This document shows positions 43,922 through 56,000 of a stretch of DNA of 64,000 nucleotides, piece after piece. The stretch is taken from assembly GCA_944472135.2 (NCBI GenBank), contig OX235264.1:86438319-86502318 (forward strand), given 5' to 3'. The position numbers and the translations under genes were made by a program. How positions within the stretch are numbered: position 1 is the first letter of the stretch; every line of letters starts with the position of its first letter. Below the pieces are notes generated by a model. It was not told the origin of the DNA. It was given only the letters and a program-made list of their open reading frames with translations, and searched no databases. The stretch is from Trichobilharzia regenti. Lineage: Eukaryota; Platyhelminthes; Trematoda; Strigeidida; Schistosomatidae.

Positions 43922-45240
43922 CAATGGAAGAGGCACAACAAATGACGAAGCAATTCATGCTGCTCCTTTCGGGTCTTTATCACTAACCATGGTACCACCT
44001 TCGCCTGATGCACAAGAATATGACGAAGATTGTCATGACATAAGGTTAAGCATATAATATGAAGGGAGAACCACTGTCTTCAGTCCAGATGCACAGTGAC
44101 CCACGTGTTTTCGTCGTTCATGACTCGAAAAATTCAGTACATTGGCACACACTGACAGTTCGCAAACTAAGATCCTAATGGACAGTACACAGGACATCAC
44201 AGAGTGATTAGCTTGACTAATATAATATCTAAAGTCCTAGGCTCAATAATCATGCGTAGACTAAGTGGTGCTCGGGAGGCACAAACACGGGAGAGCCAGG
44301 CAGGCTTTAGACCAGGAAGAGTATGTATTGATCATATCTTCACCCTCCGACAGATTCTAGAACATAGGCATTCCTACCGGCGTCCAACAGTCATTATATT
44401 TCTTGACCTAAAGGCGGAATTCGATTCTGTCGACCGAGAGGTCCTCTGGAGATGCTTGGCTGTAAAGGGAATGATCAAGGCACTCTACTCGTACTCATAC
44501 AGCCAGGTGAGGGCTTACGGCGAGTTGTCACCTGAAGTGGTGACGACTAGTGGTGTTCGCCAAAGATGCCCATTTCTATTCAACTTCATCATAGATGTAC
44601 TAATGGACTTAGCTCTAACTGCCGGCTTCAGTGACTCAGGGATTGACTTGTTACCGGGGAATAATCTCGTTGACTTAGAATATGCAGACGATATAGTCCT
44701 ACTAGGCGAGGACGCTAACAAAATAGAGCAGCGTCTTCTGAACACCTTGAGTTGCAATCTACGAATGTATGGTACGCGATTCTCTCCCTTTGTTGAATGT
44801 AAGATGATGTTACAGGACTGGACTACACCGACTCCTGGATTAGAAATAGGAAGTGAAGTGGTAGAGCAAGTTGACCGCTTCGCTTATTTGGGAAGTACCA
44901 TCAGACAGTGCCAACGGGTTGATCACTGACGAAATCTCAGCACGGATACAGAGGTCTAGTTCCGCATATGCCAGTTTACCCCGTCTCTGGAGTAGACGTG
45001 GTATCCGACTATCGACCAAAAGGCGTGCGTACTGCTCAGTAGTCCTGTGGACTGTGAGACCTGGCCATTGAGAGTCAAAGACACGAAAAGATTAGTTGTT
45101 TTGATCATAGGTGCCTGCCTGCGTTCTACTTCCCGTGTGAAGTGGTATAATAAGGTGAGCAATATTGAAGTTAGCCTTCGGCTGAAAGAATGCTGTTACT
45201 GGCTCAAGTATGAGCTATCGTCGGGGGTTCCGGCATAAAA
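43922..45240 (+). pseudogene. RTE-like LINE reverse transcriptase remnant
   Basis: 44204-44929 is open for 241 codons with RT blocks SQAGFRPGRVCIDHIFTLRQ, PTVIIFLDLKAEFDSVDRE, a SGVRQRCP block and LEYADDIVLLGEDANK (YADD intact). It belongs to the same family as the element at 1-1165. Small deletions shorten it (residues after WRCLAVKG and the S/P after CP are missing). Frameshifts near 44900 and 45030-45060 break the C-terminal part. The 5' end is missing or unrecognised. Confidence 0.83.
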
Positions 45241-45515
45241 GTGAATGATGATAGGCCATAAGCTTACAGGCGAATGGAGACAGAGTCAGCGGAATTGTTG
45301 CCCTCTATCTCTACGGTCATACGCGGTGTTCCGGAGTTGGAGACTGGTACTAAATATGGCAGTCAGTGTCACCCAAGTGTCCTACTCGAGTCCAAGGAGA
45401 AAAGGATAACGGGCCGTTTCTATTGAAATCGGCCAACAAATCCCAATATTAGCTTCTTAGCAGCAGAGAACCTAACGTCCATTACCCCACATCAGGCTGA
45501 GGTTATGAGACTCAC

Positions 45516-46210
45516 TGTCAGCCACGTCTCGTAAACCGTCAATGCCCAGCTCTTGCTTCACTGGGACTCACGCTGTTCCTTGAAGTTTCTCAGAAACGCT
45601 TAGTAATAACGGACGAAAAAACCAAAACACCGATTGGCCACTCGAGAATTCTTTATTGTAACACCAACTAAGGTCTATGAACAAATATTACAATAATAAA
45701 TCACGATATGGCCAGAAAAGATCAGCAACAGGGATCTCTGGGAGCGAACCAATCAGGAACCGATTGTGAAACAAATAGGCAGAAAGAAATGGAGATGGAT
45801 TGGCCATACGCTGAGGAAACCATCAAGTGACATCACTAGACAAGCCCTCGAGTGGAACCCGAAAGGGAGGCGGCGAGTTGGTCGTCCAAGGGTGACTTGG
45901 AGGAGGTCATGTGAAGAGGAGATGAAAGCATGTGGGCAGACCTGGAGCAGGGTGAAAAAGTTGTCAGAAAACCGAAGTCAATGGAGGTGCGCAGCTGAAG
46001 CCCTATGTTCCTCTAGGAACTAAAGGATACAATAATAATAATAAATAATAATAAATCACGATATTACTTCTGACGGTTGTCTGCTGACTTCTTTTTGAAC
46101 AGCGACCGATGAGACGATGACTGGTGTATTGATGCCTCCGCGAAAATTGGGGAAGTTGGTTTTGAGCAGACAACCATGAATCAATCGATCAATCTTCAAC
46201 TACATTGACA
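45516..46210 (-). repeat. 3' LTR of the BEL/Pao element, interrupted by a LINE fragment
   Basis: The LTR halves are 45516-45709 and 46065-46210 when compared with the uninterrupted copy at 52356-52692. Confidence 0.92.
45710..46046 (+). mobile_element. Truncated RTE-like LINE 3' end inserted in the BEL LTR
   Basis: Encodes the C-terminal end of an RTE-like ORF (KKWRWIGHTLRKPSSDITRQ...KGRRRVGRPRVTWRRSCEEE...LCSSRN) and ends gccctatgttcctctaggaa plus an AAT repeat. The 18-bp direct repeat aataataaatcacgatat (45692-45709 and 46047-46064) is its target duplication; its exact start is blurred by the AAT tail. Confidence 0.9.
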
Positions 46211-46871
46211 CTCACCGGCAAAAATGGGATGAATCCCTTTTTCCGTCACGACCAATACACGTTGACTTGGATGCCATTGCGAGAACCTGGGTCACACGGA
46301 CAGAGCTGAAATGGAAAACAAACAGAAAAGCCAACACACCACAACCATACTCACAGCACAATCTCACACATCGATGACAACCTGCACCTTCGATTTAAAG
46401 GTATCCTCTTGACATCTTGCAACACAATCGCCACTTGCTAGAATGACTCTTGCAGAATGCAACGTGACCATAGCACCAACTCATGATACTCCACGCACAT
46501 CCTCTTATCTACTCACTACCAATTACCACTGCAATCGCTTGTCACTCATTCTGCCTCAGTTCTAGTAGCGGTGACGCATGCGAGCCTCAGTCGTCTACAC
46601 TTCCGCTCCCCGGCGTGTGGGACCACAGCCAATCATTATCTCCGTGTGCATTTCATTCTCAGAAATAGCCTCCCTGGAGTAAACGGATGTAGAAGACAAG
46701 AAACAACTTCAGAAGTAATCACGACGAAAATTTTAACAAAATTATGCAATAACAACAAGGCACGAAAACAACGAGTAAACACAATGAATCCAAAAAACAC
46801 CAATTGATGTGACACACCACACATATATACAAACAGTGCACACAAACTCGCAGATCGTGTCTCGATGGAAT

Positions 46872-47330
46872 TCCTTTGAAGAATCTCAGAACTTACATCA
46901 GTACGCCTGCGATCCTTCTCACGTTGACGATTGTAAGTTGTGGAATGTCCGGACACACACAAGATTACCCAACAATTACAATAATTGGAACTCACACAAT
47001 GATTTAACACAAACATATGTACAATCACTACATCAAGTGTTGTGGATTCCGGCATGACAAACTACCCTTGAAGAACTGTAGGACTTACAGCAGTACGCCT
47101 ACATTCCTTCTCAGGTTGATGATCCAAGTGGAAGTCGTCCGGACACAAACAGAATTACCAACAGCTAGATGACAGATGATATCAATTCAGTATATACAAT
47201 ATGAACATATGTACAAAATCACACACCAAGCACATTGGACTGCTCATTGATGCGCTACCCTTTGAAGAATTGTAGGACTTACAGCAGTACGCCTACAACC
47301 CTTCTCAGGTTGACGCCCTAGGTTGGAAAA
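46872..47330 (-). repeat. Degenerate tandem repeat in the BEL 3' region
   Basis: Three related units begin near 46872, 47063 and 47259 (spacing about 191-196 bp). They share ccttgaagaa, acttacagcagtacgcct and ccttctcaggttga. The third unit is cut short where the integrase frame ends. Confidence 0.8.
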
Positions 47331-47833
47331 TCGTCTAGTGTTTCATCCTCCGACTCTCGACTCTCAGCACCTTCCAGTAGACACAGTTTTCTAATATCTC
47401 GCACCAACATTCCACAACTTGTTCTCACCTCAACCGTCCTCACCAATCCATCACCACTACAGATTAGCCTTACTACCACTCCCAAAGGCCACCTACCTGT
47501 GGCACATTTATCTGCTACTAATACTATGTCACCAACCTTTAAGTTTCGGCACAACTTTTTCCACTTGTCCCTGGTTTGCAGTGTTAGAACATACTCCTTT
47601 AACCATCTTTTCCAAAATATATCTTTCATGTGCCTGGCTTGTTTCCATCTTTTAATCGTAGGTATTCCTTCCCCGCTTGCGTCCTCTATGCCAGGGTTGC
47701 CTCTCAATAACAATAATTTATTTGGGGTTAACACATCAAAATCCTTGACGTCGTCCCTCACAGGTGATAACGGCCGGTCATTTAATATTCGTTCAGCTTC
47801 ACAAAAAAATGTCTCCAGCGTTTCGTCATTCAA
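47318..47833 (-). pseudogene. BEL/Pao integrase, C-terminal part
   Basis: 171 codons starting MNDETLETFFCEAERILNDRPL, the region after the third catalytic residue. It goes on with LTPNKLLLLRGNP, a KRW.QARHMKDIFWKRWLKEYV block and an SH3-like end (KVGDIVLVADKCATGRWPLGVV). It is out of frame with the upstream integrase because of frameshifts near 47850 and 47945. The catalytic Glu region (WERLIG) is between the two. Confidence 0.85.
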
Positions 47834-47938
47834 ACTCTGGTTTTTAATTATGGAGCTTGATAATTCCTATAAGTCTTTCCCATAGCCCACCTCTATGGCT
47901 GGCATGTGGTGGGTTGAAGTGCCACTCGATGTTCCTTT

Positions 47939-50692
47939 TCAGTAACTCTTCCTGAACTCTCGTTTGGGACCTTCGAAGTACTCTTTAAGCTCGGCGTGAC
48001 AGCCAACAAAATTAGTCCCTCTGTCGCTGAACATCATCTTCGGTACACCCCGGCGATTTATAAATCTATGTAATGCTAGCACGAATGAATCAGTAGTTAG
48101 CGTATGAACCATCTCAATATGCACAGCTCTCATTTTCAAACAGGTGAATAAACAGCCATATCTTTTACATAGGGTTCTGCCTCTCTTCACTACAAAAGGT
48201 CCGAACAAATCCACCCCAACGTACTCAAATGGATAATTCCCTTCAGAAGCTTGCCACGCTGGGAGTGGTGCCATCATCTGCTGTACTGGACGAGCATTTC
48301 GGAGTTTACATTCCATGCACTTATCAATTATTTTACGGACAGCAGTACCTCCCTTCACTATCCAGAACTTACATCGAATACTTGATAGTACTTGCGAAGT
48401 ACCCAAATGACCTTCAAGAACATGGTAGTGTCTTATAATGAGATCAGTGACTGGATGGTAGCAAGGTAATAAAGCCGGATGACGGGTCTCATATGACGAT
48501 TCTAACATTTGTAGACGTCCACCAACTCTAGCGATCCCTTCGGAAACTATCGGAGATAATCTATCTAACCGCACCTTGAAATCTGCGAAATCGGGACTAT
48601 CCTCCTTGGCAATCTCACCCCACGCTTCCCACTGAGCAGCCCTCAAAATCGCTAACTCTGCATTTCTAATATCTTCGACTCTCAAAGGCCCCACATTCAT
48701 ATTTTCGTATCCCGCAAGATGCATGACCTTTAAATACGTAACATATCGTGTCAACCACGCAACCGCTTTCAGTAGTTTGTACCAAGAAGAATAATATTTA
48801 AAAAGTGGATGTAAACCTGAATGTCTTTCTTGAGTAGATGTTAAACTGACACTTGTCTTCAACTCCAAGGCACACTCGTTTATCGGTGGTTCATCTTCTC
48901 TACGAGGCCACATACTATCAGCCCTTAGCAAGAACTCTGGACCTTTCCACCACTTATTTTTAACCACATTCATATCAATAACTCCTCGCGAGGCTAGATC
49001 AGCTGGATTTTTTCCAGACGGTACGTACCTCCACTGCTCAACAGTTGTTAGTTCACGAATTTGAGATACTCTGTTAGCTACAAAACATGCATATCTTGCT
49101 GACTCGTTGCGTATATAATATATCACAGACATCGAATCAGTCCAAAACGTTACGGGATGCTTGGGGTAATCCAACTCTTTACACACCGTTGTGAATAACT
49201 GCGCAGCTAGTAAGGCTGCATTAAGTTCTAATCTCGGAATCGAAACCGTCTTTAGAGGTGCAACTCTAGATTTACCCATCACCAGGCTAACATCTATATC
49301 ATTCCTTAAGGTGGTTCTGATGTATACGGCTGCACCAAATCCAACCTCAGAGGCATCAGAAAAAACATGGAAGTCAATTATATCATGATTTCTCGACGGC
49401 TTAAGTGGACGTGAGACGGAATGTAGATTCAGCATTCTTAAACTGTTAACCCACCCCTTCCACTCTTCTCTCTGCCTCTCACTTAATGGTTCATCCCACT
49501 GTAACCCTTTCCTGCATGTCTCTTGAAATAACCTCCTAGCCGGAAGTAGATAAGGTGCTACTAATCCAAGTGGGTCAAACACGGACGACAACACAGAGAG
49601 CACACCTCTCCGAGTAACTGGCTTATCAATATCACCAACACTAAATCCAAAGGTATCAGAGTTCACATCCCATCGCATACCTAATGTGCGTTCAACTGGT
49701 AGAGTATCAACAGGCAAATCTCGTACGGTAGGTGCTCTGTCTTCTGGATCTATATGCTTCAAAACGTCTAGGCTGTTCGAGACCCACTTAGTTAGACGAA
49801 AGCCGGCCTTAGCTAACACTTCAGTAATGCTTGTTGCAAATCTAACTGCAGACTTATCATCATCGAAGGAGGCTAAACAATCATCCACGTAGAAGCAACA
49901 ATCTATGACGTCCAGCAAATCATTAGAACCAAATGTGGACACTGCCTTTCGTAGAGCAAAATTAGCACAAAACGGGGAGGACGTGGCACCAAATGGATGC
50001 ACTGTCATCCTATATTCTGACACCTTACCACAAGGACCGTCATCAAACCACAAAAACCTCAAGTGATCTCTGTCACTCTCTGGCACCTTCACCTGTAGGA
50101 ACATTTCCTCAATATCCGCCGCGACAGCAACTGTAAACTTTCTGAATCTCAATAGCAGTCCCACTAATGAGCTCACGCAATCTGGGCCACTATACAGATT
50201 ATCATTTAAAGAGACTCCTTCATGTTTCGCAGAACAATCAAACACCACACGGAGTTTACCTGGCTTCCTCGGGTTAAAGACGGGATGATGGGGCAAATAC
50301 CACTTCCCTGGCTCACTCTGATCAACTAGTCTTTCAACGTAACCCTTCATTATATGTTTATCGACGACTTCCTTATATTTGGACCAGAGTTCTGCATCTG
50401 ACAGAAATTTCTTCTGTAAACCCATTAGTCTCTTAAGAGCAACTTTCCTATTACAAACCAACTGTCTATCTTTGAATCTCCATGGTAGGCCAACGCTGAA
50501 ACGCCCGTTTTCGTATTTACAAGAGTCCTCGGCTATTTTAACTGCTTTTAAGTCTTCTACAGAACGACCCTTCCCTGGGACACCGCAGTCACAAAACTCC
50601 TTGTCATACATATTTTTAATCATAGTTTCTAGTTTGTCCCCATCGTTTGTAACTAATGATGATATGTGGACTATGGGTATAGGTCCTCTCAC
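47939..50692 (-). CDS. BEL/Pao Pol: reverse transcriptase, RNase H and integrase N-terminal/core
   Basis: An open frame of 917 codons. RT blocks include [26 protein letters not shown], a [14 protein letters not shown] block and the catalytic YVDD ([12 protein letters not shown]). RNase H follows with [24 protein letters not shown] and [11 protein letters not shown]. Integrase has the HH-CC zinc site ([14 protein letters not shown]...CMECKL) and the first two catalytic Asp ([19 protein letters not shown]). It ends at a stop near 47939, just before the region of the catalytic Glu. The first residue given by the frame is a GTG inside WTVRGP, so this is the continuation of a polyprotein, not a true start. 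Confidence 0.88.
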   Translation of the reverse strand: MRGPIPIVHISSLVTNDGDKLETMIKNMYDKEFCDCGVPGKGRSVEDLKAVKIAEDSCKYENGRFSVGLPWRFKDRQLVCNRKVALKRLMGLQKKFLSDAELWSKYKEVVDKHIMKGYVERLVDQSEPGKWYLPHHPVFNPRKPGKLRVVFDCSAKHEGVSLNDNLYSGPDCVSSLVGLLLRFRKFTVAVAADIEEMFLQVKVPESDRDHLRFLWFDDGPCGKVSEYRMTVHPFGATSSPFCANFALRKAVSTFGSNDLLDVIDCCFYVDDCLASFDDDKSAVRFATSITEVLAKAGFRLTKWVSNSLDVLKHIDPEDRAPTVRDLPVDTLPVERTLGMRWDVNSDTFGFSVGDIDKPVTRRGVLSVLSSVFDPLGLVAPYLLPARRLFQETCRKGLQWDEPLSERQREEWKGWVNSLRMLNLHSVSRPLKPSRNHDIIDFHVFSDASEVGFGAAVYIRTTLRNDIDVSLVMGKSRVAPLKTVSIPRLELNAALLAAQLFTTVCKELDYPKHPVTFWTDSMSVIYYIRNESARYACFVANRVSQIRELTTVEQWRYVPSGKNPADLASRGVIDMNVVKNKWWKGPEFLLRADSMWPRREDEPPINECALELKTSVSLTSTQERHSGLHPLFKYYSSWYKLLKAVAWLTRYVTYLKVMHLAGYENMNVGPLRVEDIRNAELAILRAAQWEAWGEIAKEDSPDFADFKVRLDRLSPIVSEGIARVGGRLQMLESSYETRHPALLPCYHPVTDLIIRHYHVLEGHLGTSQVLSSIRCKFWIVKGGTAVRKIIDKCMECKLRNARPVQQMMAPLPAWQASEGNYPFEYVGVDLFGPFVVKRGRTLCKRYGCLFTCLKMRAVHIEMVHTLTTDSFVLALHRFINRRGVPKMMFSDRGTNFVGCHAELKEYFEGPKREFRKSY

Positions 50693-51132
50693 TGTCCATC
50701 CCAGTGGTTTTTTGTCGCAAACAGATCATCTCTACCTCCAAATCTCTCTTCTAATACCTTGTGAGCTTCTGGCACACTACATCCAATGAGTACTCTCACT
50801 CTTCCATCTTGCAGTGTTGGAAGAGGTATGTCACACAGGTATGGCTTACCGACAACCGTTTCACGACTAGGTACTATAGCTTCGCCAAGTTTCATACTGG
50901 AGGTAGTGTAAGCAGTATCCACTTCCACGGTCTCCCCAGTAGCCAAGGATTCTAACTGAAATGACACTCGCTCACATACTACTGTTTTCGCAGAATTGAA
51001 AGTATTTACAACCAAGGGTTGCTTTGGGCCTTTAATACCCAAGCAACCAGCCAGTTCAGCATCTATCAATGTAACGTCTGAACCATTATCCAACAATGCA
51101 TAAGTCTCTACTGAAGATTTCGGTCCTTTCAC
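50689..51132 (-). CDS. BEL/Pao aspartic protease segment
   Basis: Contains YALLDNGSDVTLIDAELAG, the active-site region (Asp-Asn-Gly-Ser; Thr or Ser is commoner at the second position), and RVRVLIGCSVPEAH further on. It is in the same frame as gag but separated from it by TAA and TGA. At the 3' end the frame runs into a stop ([12 protein letters not shown]), while RT continues in the -1 frame from a run A AAA AAC at 50712-50706. Confidence 0.83.
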   Translation of the reverse strand: MKGPKSSVETYALLDNGSDVTLIDAELAGCLGIKGPKQPLVVNTFNSAKTVVCERVSFQLESLATGETVEVDTAYTTSSMKLGEAIVPSRETVVGKPYLCDIPLPTLQDGRVRVLIGCSVPEAHKVLEERFGGRDDLFATKNHWDGQ

Positions 51133-51246
51133 CTTAACTGGTAATACCCCTAAGAAAACTTGTGGGATGTCAAGGGGTCTAGAGATACTATTACAATTAA
51201 CCGAATTCCCAGGTTCGTTTGTGTCTCAGAAGTGGGTGCATATCCG

Positions 51247-52212
51247 TTAAACCACTACTTCTTTTTTTGTCGCCTTACAATTCCACTTTGTATGCCCAAT
51301 CTTTAAACAACTGAAACACAGCCGCTTCTGCTTTGCCATTTTTAACCTTTCTACGGGTGACATAGCGATAAAGCGATTACAATCACTCAATTGATGCATG
51401 TTATGGCAAACAATACACTCATCCTTTCTCGTTGTGTCTTGAGACTTCACCACAAATGCCTTCCTTATATTCACTGGTTCCTTAGGTTCTACCTTAGAAT
51501 GCAAAATGCTGGCGAATTTGCCCATCGCCTGGTTGACACTGTCCTTCACCAGTCTAAGAATATCATCAAACCTTGGCTCGATACCCTCCTCCTCTATACG
51601 AGAGCTTATTTTTACCCACTTCCTTTGCAGCCGAGTAGGTAGGCGTCTCGCAATTACCTCTAGGACTGAGCTCGAGTTGAGGTCACTCATGCAATTCATA
51701 GAAATCAAGGTATTCTTATAAGTCATAAGATTATCTAAAAACTCAGTAAGTGCCTTGGAGTCATCTTGAAGTTGACTGCCGTTACCTTTGACAGCTTCGT
51801 ATACGTTCCTTACAATCATCGAAGGTCTTCCAAACCTTTGACGTAATATGCTCATAGCCTCAGCGTATCCCTCATTAGGGGGCATGAGCTTACAGCACTG
51901 TATAGCTCTTGAAGCATCTCCAGTGCAATACCTCATCAAATACATCAATTTCAATTCATCACTTAATAAAAAACTACTCAGCATGATCTCAAACTCCTTT
52001 ACAAATTGTAAATAATCAGCCGGGTTTCCATCAAAACACCGTGGTTCAAACTTAGGGAGTTTGATGTTCCTATTATCCCTGAACGGCGAAACAGTAACAT
52101 CAACCATGTCATGCTTAACATCAGACACATCGTTACAATTAACAGACAAGTCACCATGACTTACTTTCCTGTTTGTATCCAAGACACTCTGTCCCTTCTT
52201 TGACCCAGGCAT
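51247..52212 (-). CDS. BEL/Pao Gag
   Basis: 321 codons starting MPGSKKGQSVLDTN. It includes the capsid-like region (LPKFEPRCFDGNPADYLQF, CTGDASRAIQCC, ILRQRFGRPSMIV, LARRLPTRLQ-type block) and two zinc knuckles: C-X2-C-X4-H-X4-C (CIVCHNMHQLSDC) and CFSCLKIGHTKWNC. It ends at a TAA shortly after the second knuckle. Expression of protease and RT would need to pass this stop and a TGA seven codons later, which are probably mutations. Confidence 0.87.
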   Translation of the reverse strand: MPGSKKGQSVLDTNRKVSHGDLSVNCNDVSDVKHDMVDVTVSPFRDNRNIKLPKFEPRCFDGNPADYLQFVKEFEIMLSSFLLSDELKLMYLMRYCTGDASRAIQCCKLMPPNEGYAEAMSILRQRFGRPSMIVRNVYEAVKGNGSQLQDDSKALTEFLDNLMTYKNTLISMNCMSDLNSSSVLEVIARRLPTRLQRKWVKISSRIEEEGIEPRFDDILRLVKDSVNQAMGKFASILHSKVEPKEPVNIRKAFVVKSQDTTRKDECIVCHNMHQLSDCNRFIAMSPVERLKMAKQKRLCFSCLKIGHTKWNCKATKKEVVV

Positions 52213-52355
52213 TGTTGAACTTGACCCAATTCCAAAAACGTTCCAGATATTGCTTGTTCAAAGAGGACTTGACCGGCACCAGGAAAGATGAATGGTGACT
52301 ATCCAAACGTCACCAACTGTGTGAATCGTCATAAACTGTTTCCACCGTCAGAAAC

Positions 52356-52692
52356 TGTCAGCCACGTCTCGTAAACCGTTAATGCCCAGCTCTTGCTTCA
52401 CGGGCTCACGCTGTTCCTTGAAGTTTCTCAGAAACGCTTAGTAATAACGGACGAAAAAACCAAAACACCGATTGGCCACTCGAGAATTCTTTATTGTAAC
52501 ACCAACTAAGGTCTATGAACAAATATTACAATAATAAATCACGATATTACTTCTGACGGTTGTCTGCTGACTTCTTTTGAACAGCGACCGATGAGACGAT
52601 GACTGGGGTATTGATGCCTCCGCGAAAATTGGGGAAGTTGGTTTTGAGCAAACAACCATGAATCAATCGATCAATCTTCAACTACATTGACA
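52356..52692 (-). repeat. 5' LTR of the BEL/Pao element
   Basis: 337 bp, uninterrupted. On the minus strand it ends gtggctgaca and is followed by gtttctgacggtgg. Confidence 0.92.
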
Positions 52693-52869
52693 CTCACTGT
52701 CAGCTGCATATATGGCAAAGTGAGGGGGTTGAGGGTGAAAGCAGGTGAACTCAGGAGCCTCACATCGTATCCTTGATATGATTATGAGCAATAAATTGTG
52801 CTCGAAACGTCATCAGTAAACATTACTGTATAACACTGTGATACTTTATCGAAACAAATTATACCCATA

Positions 52870-53925
52870 ATGGAATTATACTCTACCACAGTGCACAAGA
52901 TTTATTCTTCTATCAGAAGCCTCCAGTCTCACCTAGACCTTAAAATAATAATCCTGACCGAAACCTGGCTGATCCTCACTATCGCTGTCAACGAAATCAG
53001 TAAAAGTGATATAGTTCTGCTCAAGAGAGACAGGGATAACAAGGAAGTACGGAGTTGCCGTTTACTTTAACAAGCATCTTTAATGTGCATGTGCAATGGA
53101 CTCCCCACTTATTGAACTCCTAGACTCCGTATGGTGTCATTTCACTGTTCGGAGAGCAATAAACTGTTCGAAAGACTCAGATAGGCTTCAGGCAGATCTA
53201 AAGCTTCTGGAAGACTGCGCTATGGTCAGTAGTATGACTTTCAACCTGAAAAACTGCAAAGTAATGAAATTATGAACCTGAAGGCTGCAGAATGCAAATT
53301 ACACACTTTGCAAGGAAAGCTAATCTTGCAGAACGTCGGGGCGTGACTAAAGTCTAGTTCTAACGGAAAAAGTAAACACAAGAGTAAATTACACAGGGGA
53401 CTTAGCGAGGGAATATGCGGTCATACTCTTTACACATAGACAGTTAGGTCCGGTAACTCCTGATCTCTTTCTAAGGTTGCAGACCACTTTTTGAAGTGCA
53501 CAATATCACTGCATACCCACTGCTCAGAAGAGACCCAGGCCTTTGGAAAAAGTCCGAAGACGAAGAAAGGTGTGGTGGGTACCCGAAACAAACCGTATAA
53601 TGAACGAGTAAAGAAAGTAGTTCTCTTCACACTTAACAGCTGTCAGCTTAGGAGGGGTGTGATTACTGCCCATAAGATAACAAATGACCGGAATCAACCA
53701 AACAAAGGTGTTCTGCTATTGAGTAGGTATGGACCTGCTCGTGGAAATCCCCGTAGGATAGCGCACGAGAGGGCAATGACTCGAGTGCACACCCATCTCT
53801 TTGCATTGCGGGTTTGGTCTCCATGGAACCCTTTGCCAGAACATGAAACTACGCGCAGTCTGTGGGTGAAGGCTGAACAGTCATGCAGCGACACAAGGAC
53901 TGCGTCCAAATGGCCTATCCCCTAA
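52870..53925 (+). pseudogene. CR1/Jockey-type LINE remnant, internally deleted
   Basis: 52915-52985 reads SLQSHLDLKIIILTETWL, the endonuclease ETWL block. About 53157-53270 reads INCSKDSDRLQADLKLLEDC with MTFNLKNCKVM, the region after the RT active site. 53491-53925 gives the C-terminal end (YNERVKKVVLFTLNSCQLRRGVI and RVWSPWNPLP). Most of the endonuclease and RT are deleted. The 85 bp before it (52775-52855) recur at 18076-18160. Confidence 0.78.
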
Positions 53926-53929
53926 AAAT

Positions 53930-55879
53930 CCCATGCATTATTCATGAGTAGGCATCTAAACTCATCGTTTCGCTACTTGATATTCTCTCCTGTCTTTCTC
54001 TACTGATTACTCTAACTGATGAACTTTCACTTGTTATAAAAGTTATTACTGTTGATGTTATATACATATATATTTATATATGTATGTATCAACTTCAATT
54101 TTCAGCTGTCTGTTTGTACGTGTTCTTTATTTCTTTTTCTGTCTTTTAGTCTGAATAACCTACCTTAATTATATGTTTAATTATATATATATATATATAT
54201 ATATGTAATTATGCATTACAATTACTATTATTATCTATTTTGCTCTTTTAACAACACCGGAGGACTAACAGGCGAAAGGATCAACTTCAATCACAGTAGC
54301 AATAAAGTCTTAACACACCACATACAACAAACAACATATAATTAATCCCAGCACTTCTTCTTTGGGGGTCAACCACAGCTACGGCAATCGAGTGGAGGAA
54401 CGAAACACGCAGAAGTTTGCCGAAGACCAAGAGCCCTACCCTCACAATCACGAATCGAGTACAGAAAATTTAAATTGGTTTGTACCCGCTCGTAAAAGCG
54501 ATATTGAATATTAAATGCCCGTAACCTAAAATCTGGATATTTAAGAAAAATGTGTTGAAAACTAGTAAGTATGGCGTGTTCACTTTTTAGAAACTGTCTG
54601 CTGCTCCACAATATACTGAAACCTAAGTATTTTCTTAAACATGAACAAATGGTCTTTGTACGATTGAATTCACTGTAGTTAATAAGGTCATTTTAATGTG
54701 GGATTTTAAGTATACCCAATGGACGTGTTGAGATTTATTTTTTAACTTTGTTTTATTCTTCTTTGTAAATGGTATGTTTATTCACAGCACTAGAGATAAT
54801 CAAAATTGTTTAATTTTTCACTTGTCAGCAATAAATTATGGAGTCATCTCGAGTGTAGTTGTTTCATATGATAGATTGGAGTTTATTGTTGAAACTTACA
54901 AAGTTTATCGATGCATATTGTTCGAGATGACCGATTTCCTACGAAGTATTTGATTGTTTCGAATTTCTTGTCCATAGAATAATATGAAGCGTCAGGTTCT
55001 GCTTAGTGGATATTCATAATACCAAGACATATGTGCTTAGTCTTATAAATAAATGTGACCTTGATTTATGTGTGTTTGAAATATTCCCTGATGACGTTTA
55101 CTCTCCTTGCTAAACTGAACTTCTAGTTGAAATACAGAACCATTTTTTGTCATAAAATGCAAACAAAACACATGTTCATTTAAGCTGTAAATATAACGAA
55201 CTCATCAGTTTGTATGGGAATGAGAATAGCTTTGTGAAATTACACAAATGTAAATATTTACTCCAGCGTTTTTGTGTAGTTATTCAAAGCAAAATATTCT
55301 TCGCTTACTCTTGCGGTGCTTTTAGGGAAAAAACAAGTGGAGCTCTTCGTTAAGGGATTCTTTGGAATTCCTTCCGACATCGTATATGATGTATGGAATT
55401 TTCCATGAGATACTTAGGTGGGTAAGTACTTTGCAGGAAAATTCGATGCGTTTTTCTTAGTAATTTATGCTTCAGCCTCTTTTGGCCTTGCACAGTTAAC
55501 AAACCATTTGAGGTATCGAATTTTGAATAGGTAGATACACCTTTCACCAAGATGTTACTCTTCGGTTCACCGAATACTAATATAAGAACACTCATGCTAT
55601 GTTTTGTAAATGAATGGCATTTATATAAGTGTTGATATTATGCTGGAAACAGTTGTTCATGCAATTTCCCACGACTATTCAGCCCAAGATAACACTAAAA
55701 GTTCTGTCAACGATAATTTTAGTTCAGAGATTAAATTAAAAACCAACACTCTGACGTTATCAAAACATGAACCAAGTACCCGCTTAAACTATATAACATG
55801 AAAGCTTCAAATTACCAGAAAATTTGATCGCTTTCTTTCTTTCCTGACAGTTGATGCACCAAACTGGAGCTACTTGTGT
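53930..55879. other. Non-coding; TA repeats and a dispersed repeat
   Basis: (TA)n runs at about 54058-54090 and 54183-54205. Bases about 54432-54515 resemble 2386-2465 (shared aattggttt and cgtaaaa.cgatattg). No gene was recognised. Confidence 0.5.
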
Positions 55880-55890
55880 ACACAAGACGT

Positions 55891-55989
55891 CTCTCCACTC
55901 ATCTTCTTGTCTACCTCTGTGTGCTATTTGGAACGTGGCAACTCGAACTGCTGCACTTCGGTGCCAAGTTCTATGTTGAATCCAGACAG
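55891..55989 (+). mobile_element. RTE-like LINE 3' UTR fragment with target duplication
   Basis: About 96 bp match the LINE 3' end at 1062-1160 (ctcatcttcttgtctacctc through ccagacagac). The 11-bp direct repeat acacaagacgt (55880-55890 and 55990-56000) shows it is an independent, extremely 5'-truncated insertion. Confidence 0.92.
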
Positions 55990-56000
55990 ACACAAGACGT

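Larger units (their letters stand above)
45516..52692 (-). mobile_element. BEL/Pao LTR retrotransposon, nearly full length
   Basis: About 7.2 kb on the minus strand. The right (5') LTR is 52356-52692 (337 bp); the left (3') LTR is 45516-46210 with a LINE inserted in it. LTR ends are TGTCA...TGACA, with a 5-bp target duplication ctcac at 45511-45515 and 52693-52697. Order on the minus strand is gag, protease, RT, RNase H, integrase, then about 1.1 kb of 3' untranslated DNA. Breaks: two in-frame stops between gag and protease, a frame change between protease and RT, and two frameshifts in integrase. LTRs differ at several positions, so the copy is fairly young. Confidence 0.93.

Noticed and set aside
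46636..47055. 139-codon minus-strand frame in the BEL 3' region as an env-like gene
   Set aside because: It runs across the degenerate tandem repeats and has no clear signal peptide plus membrane anchor arrangement or similarity that I recognise.
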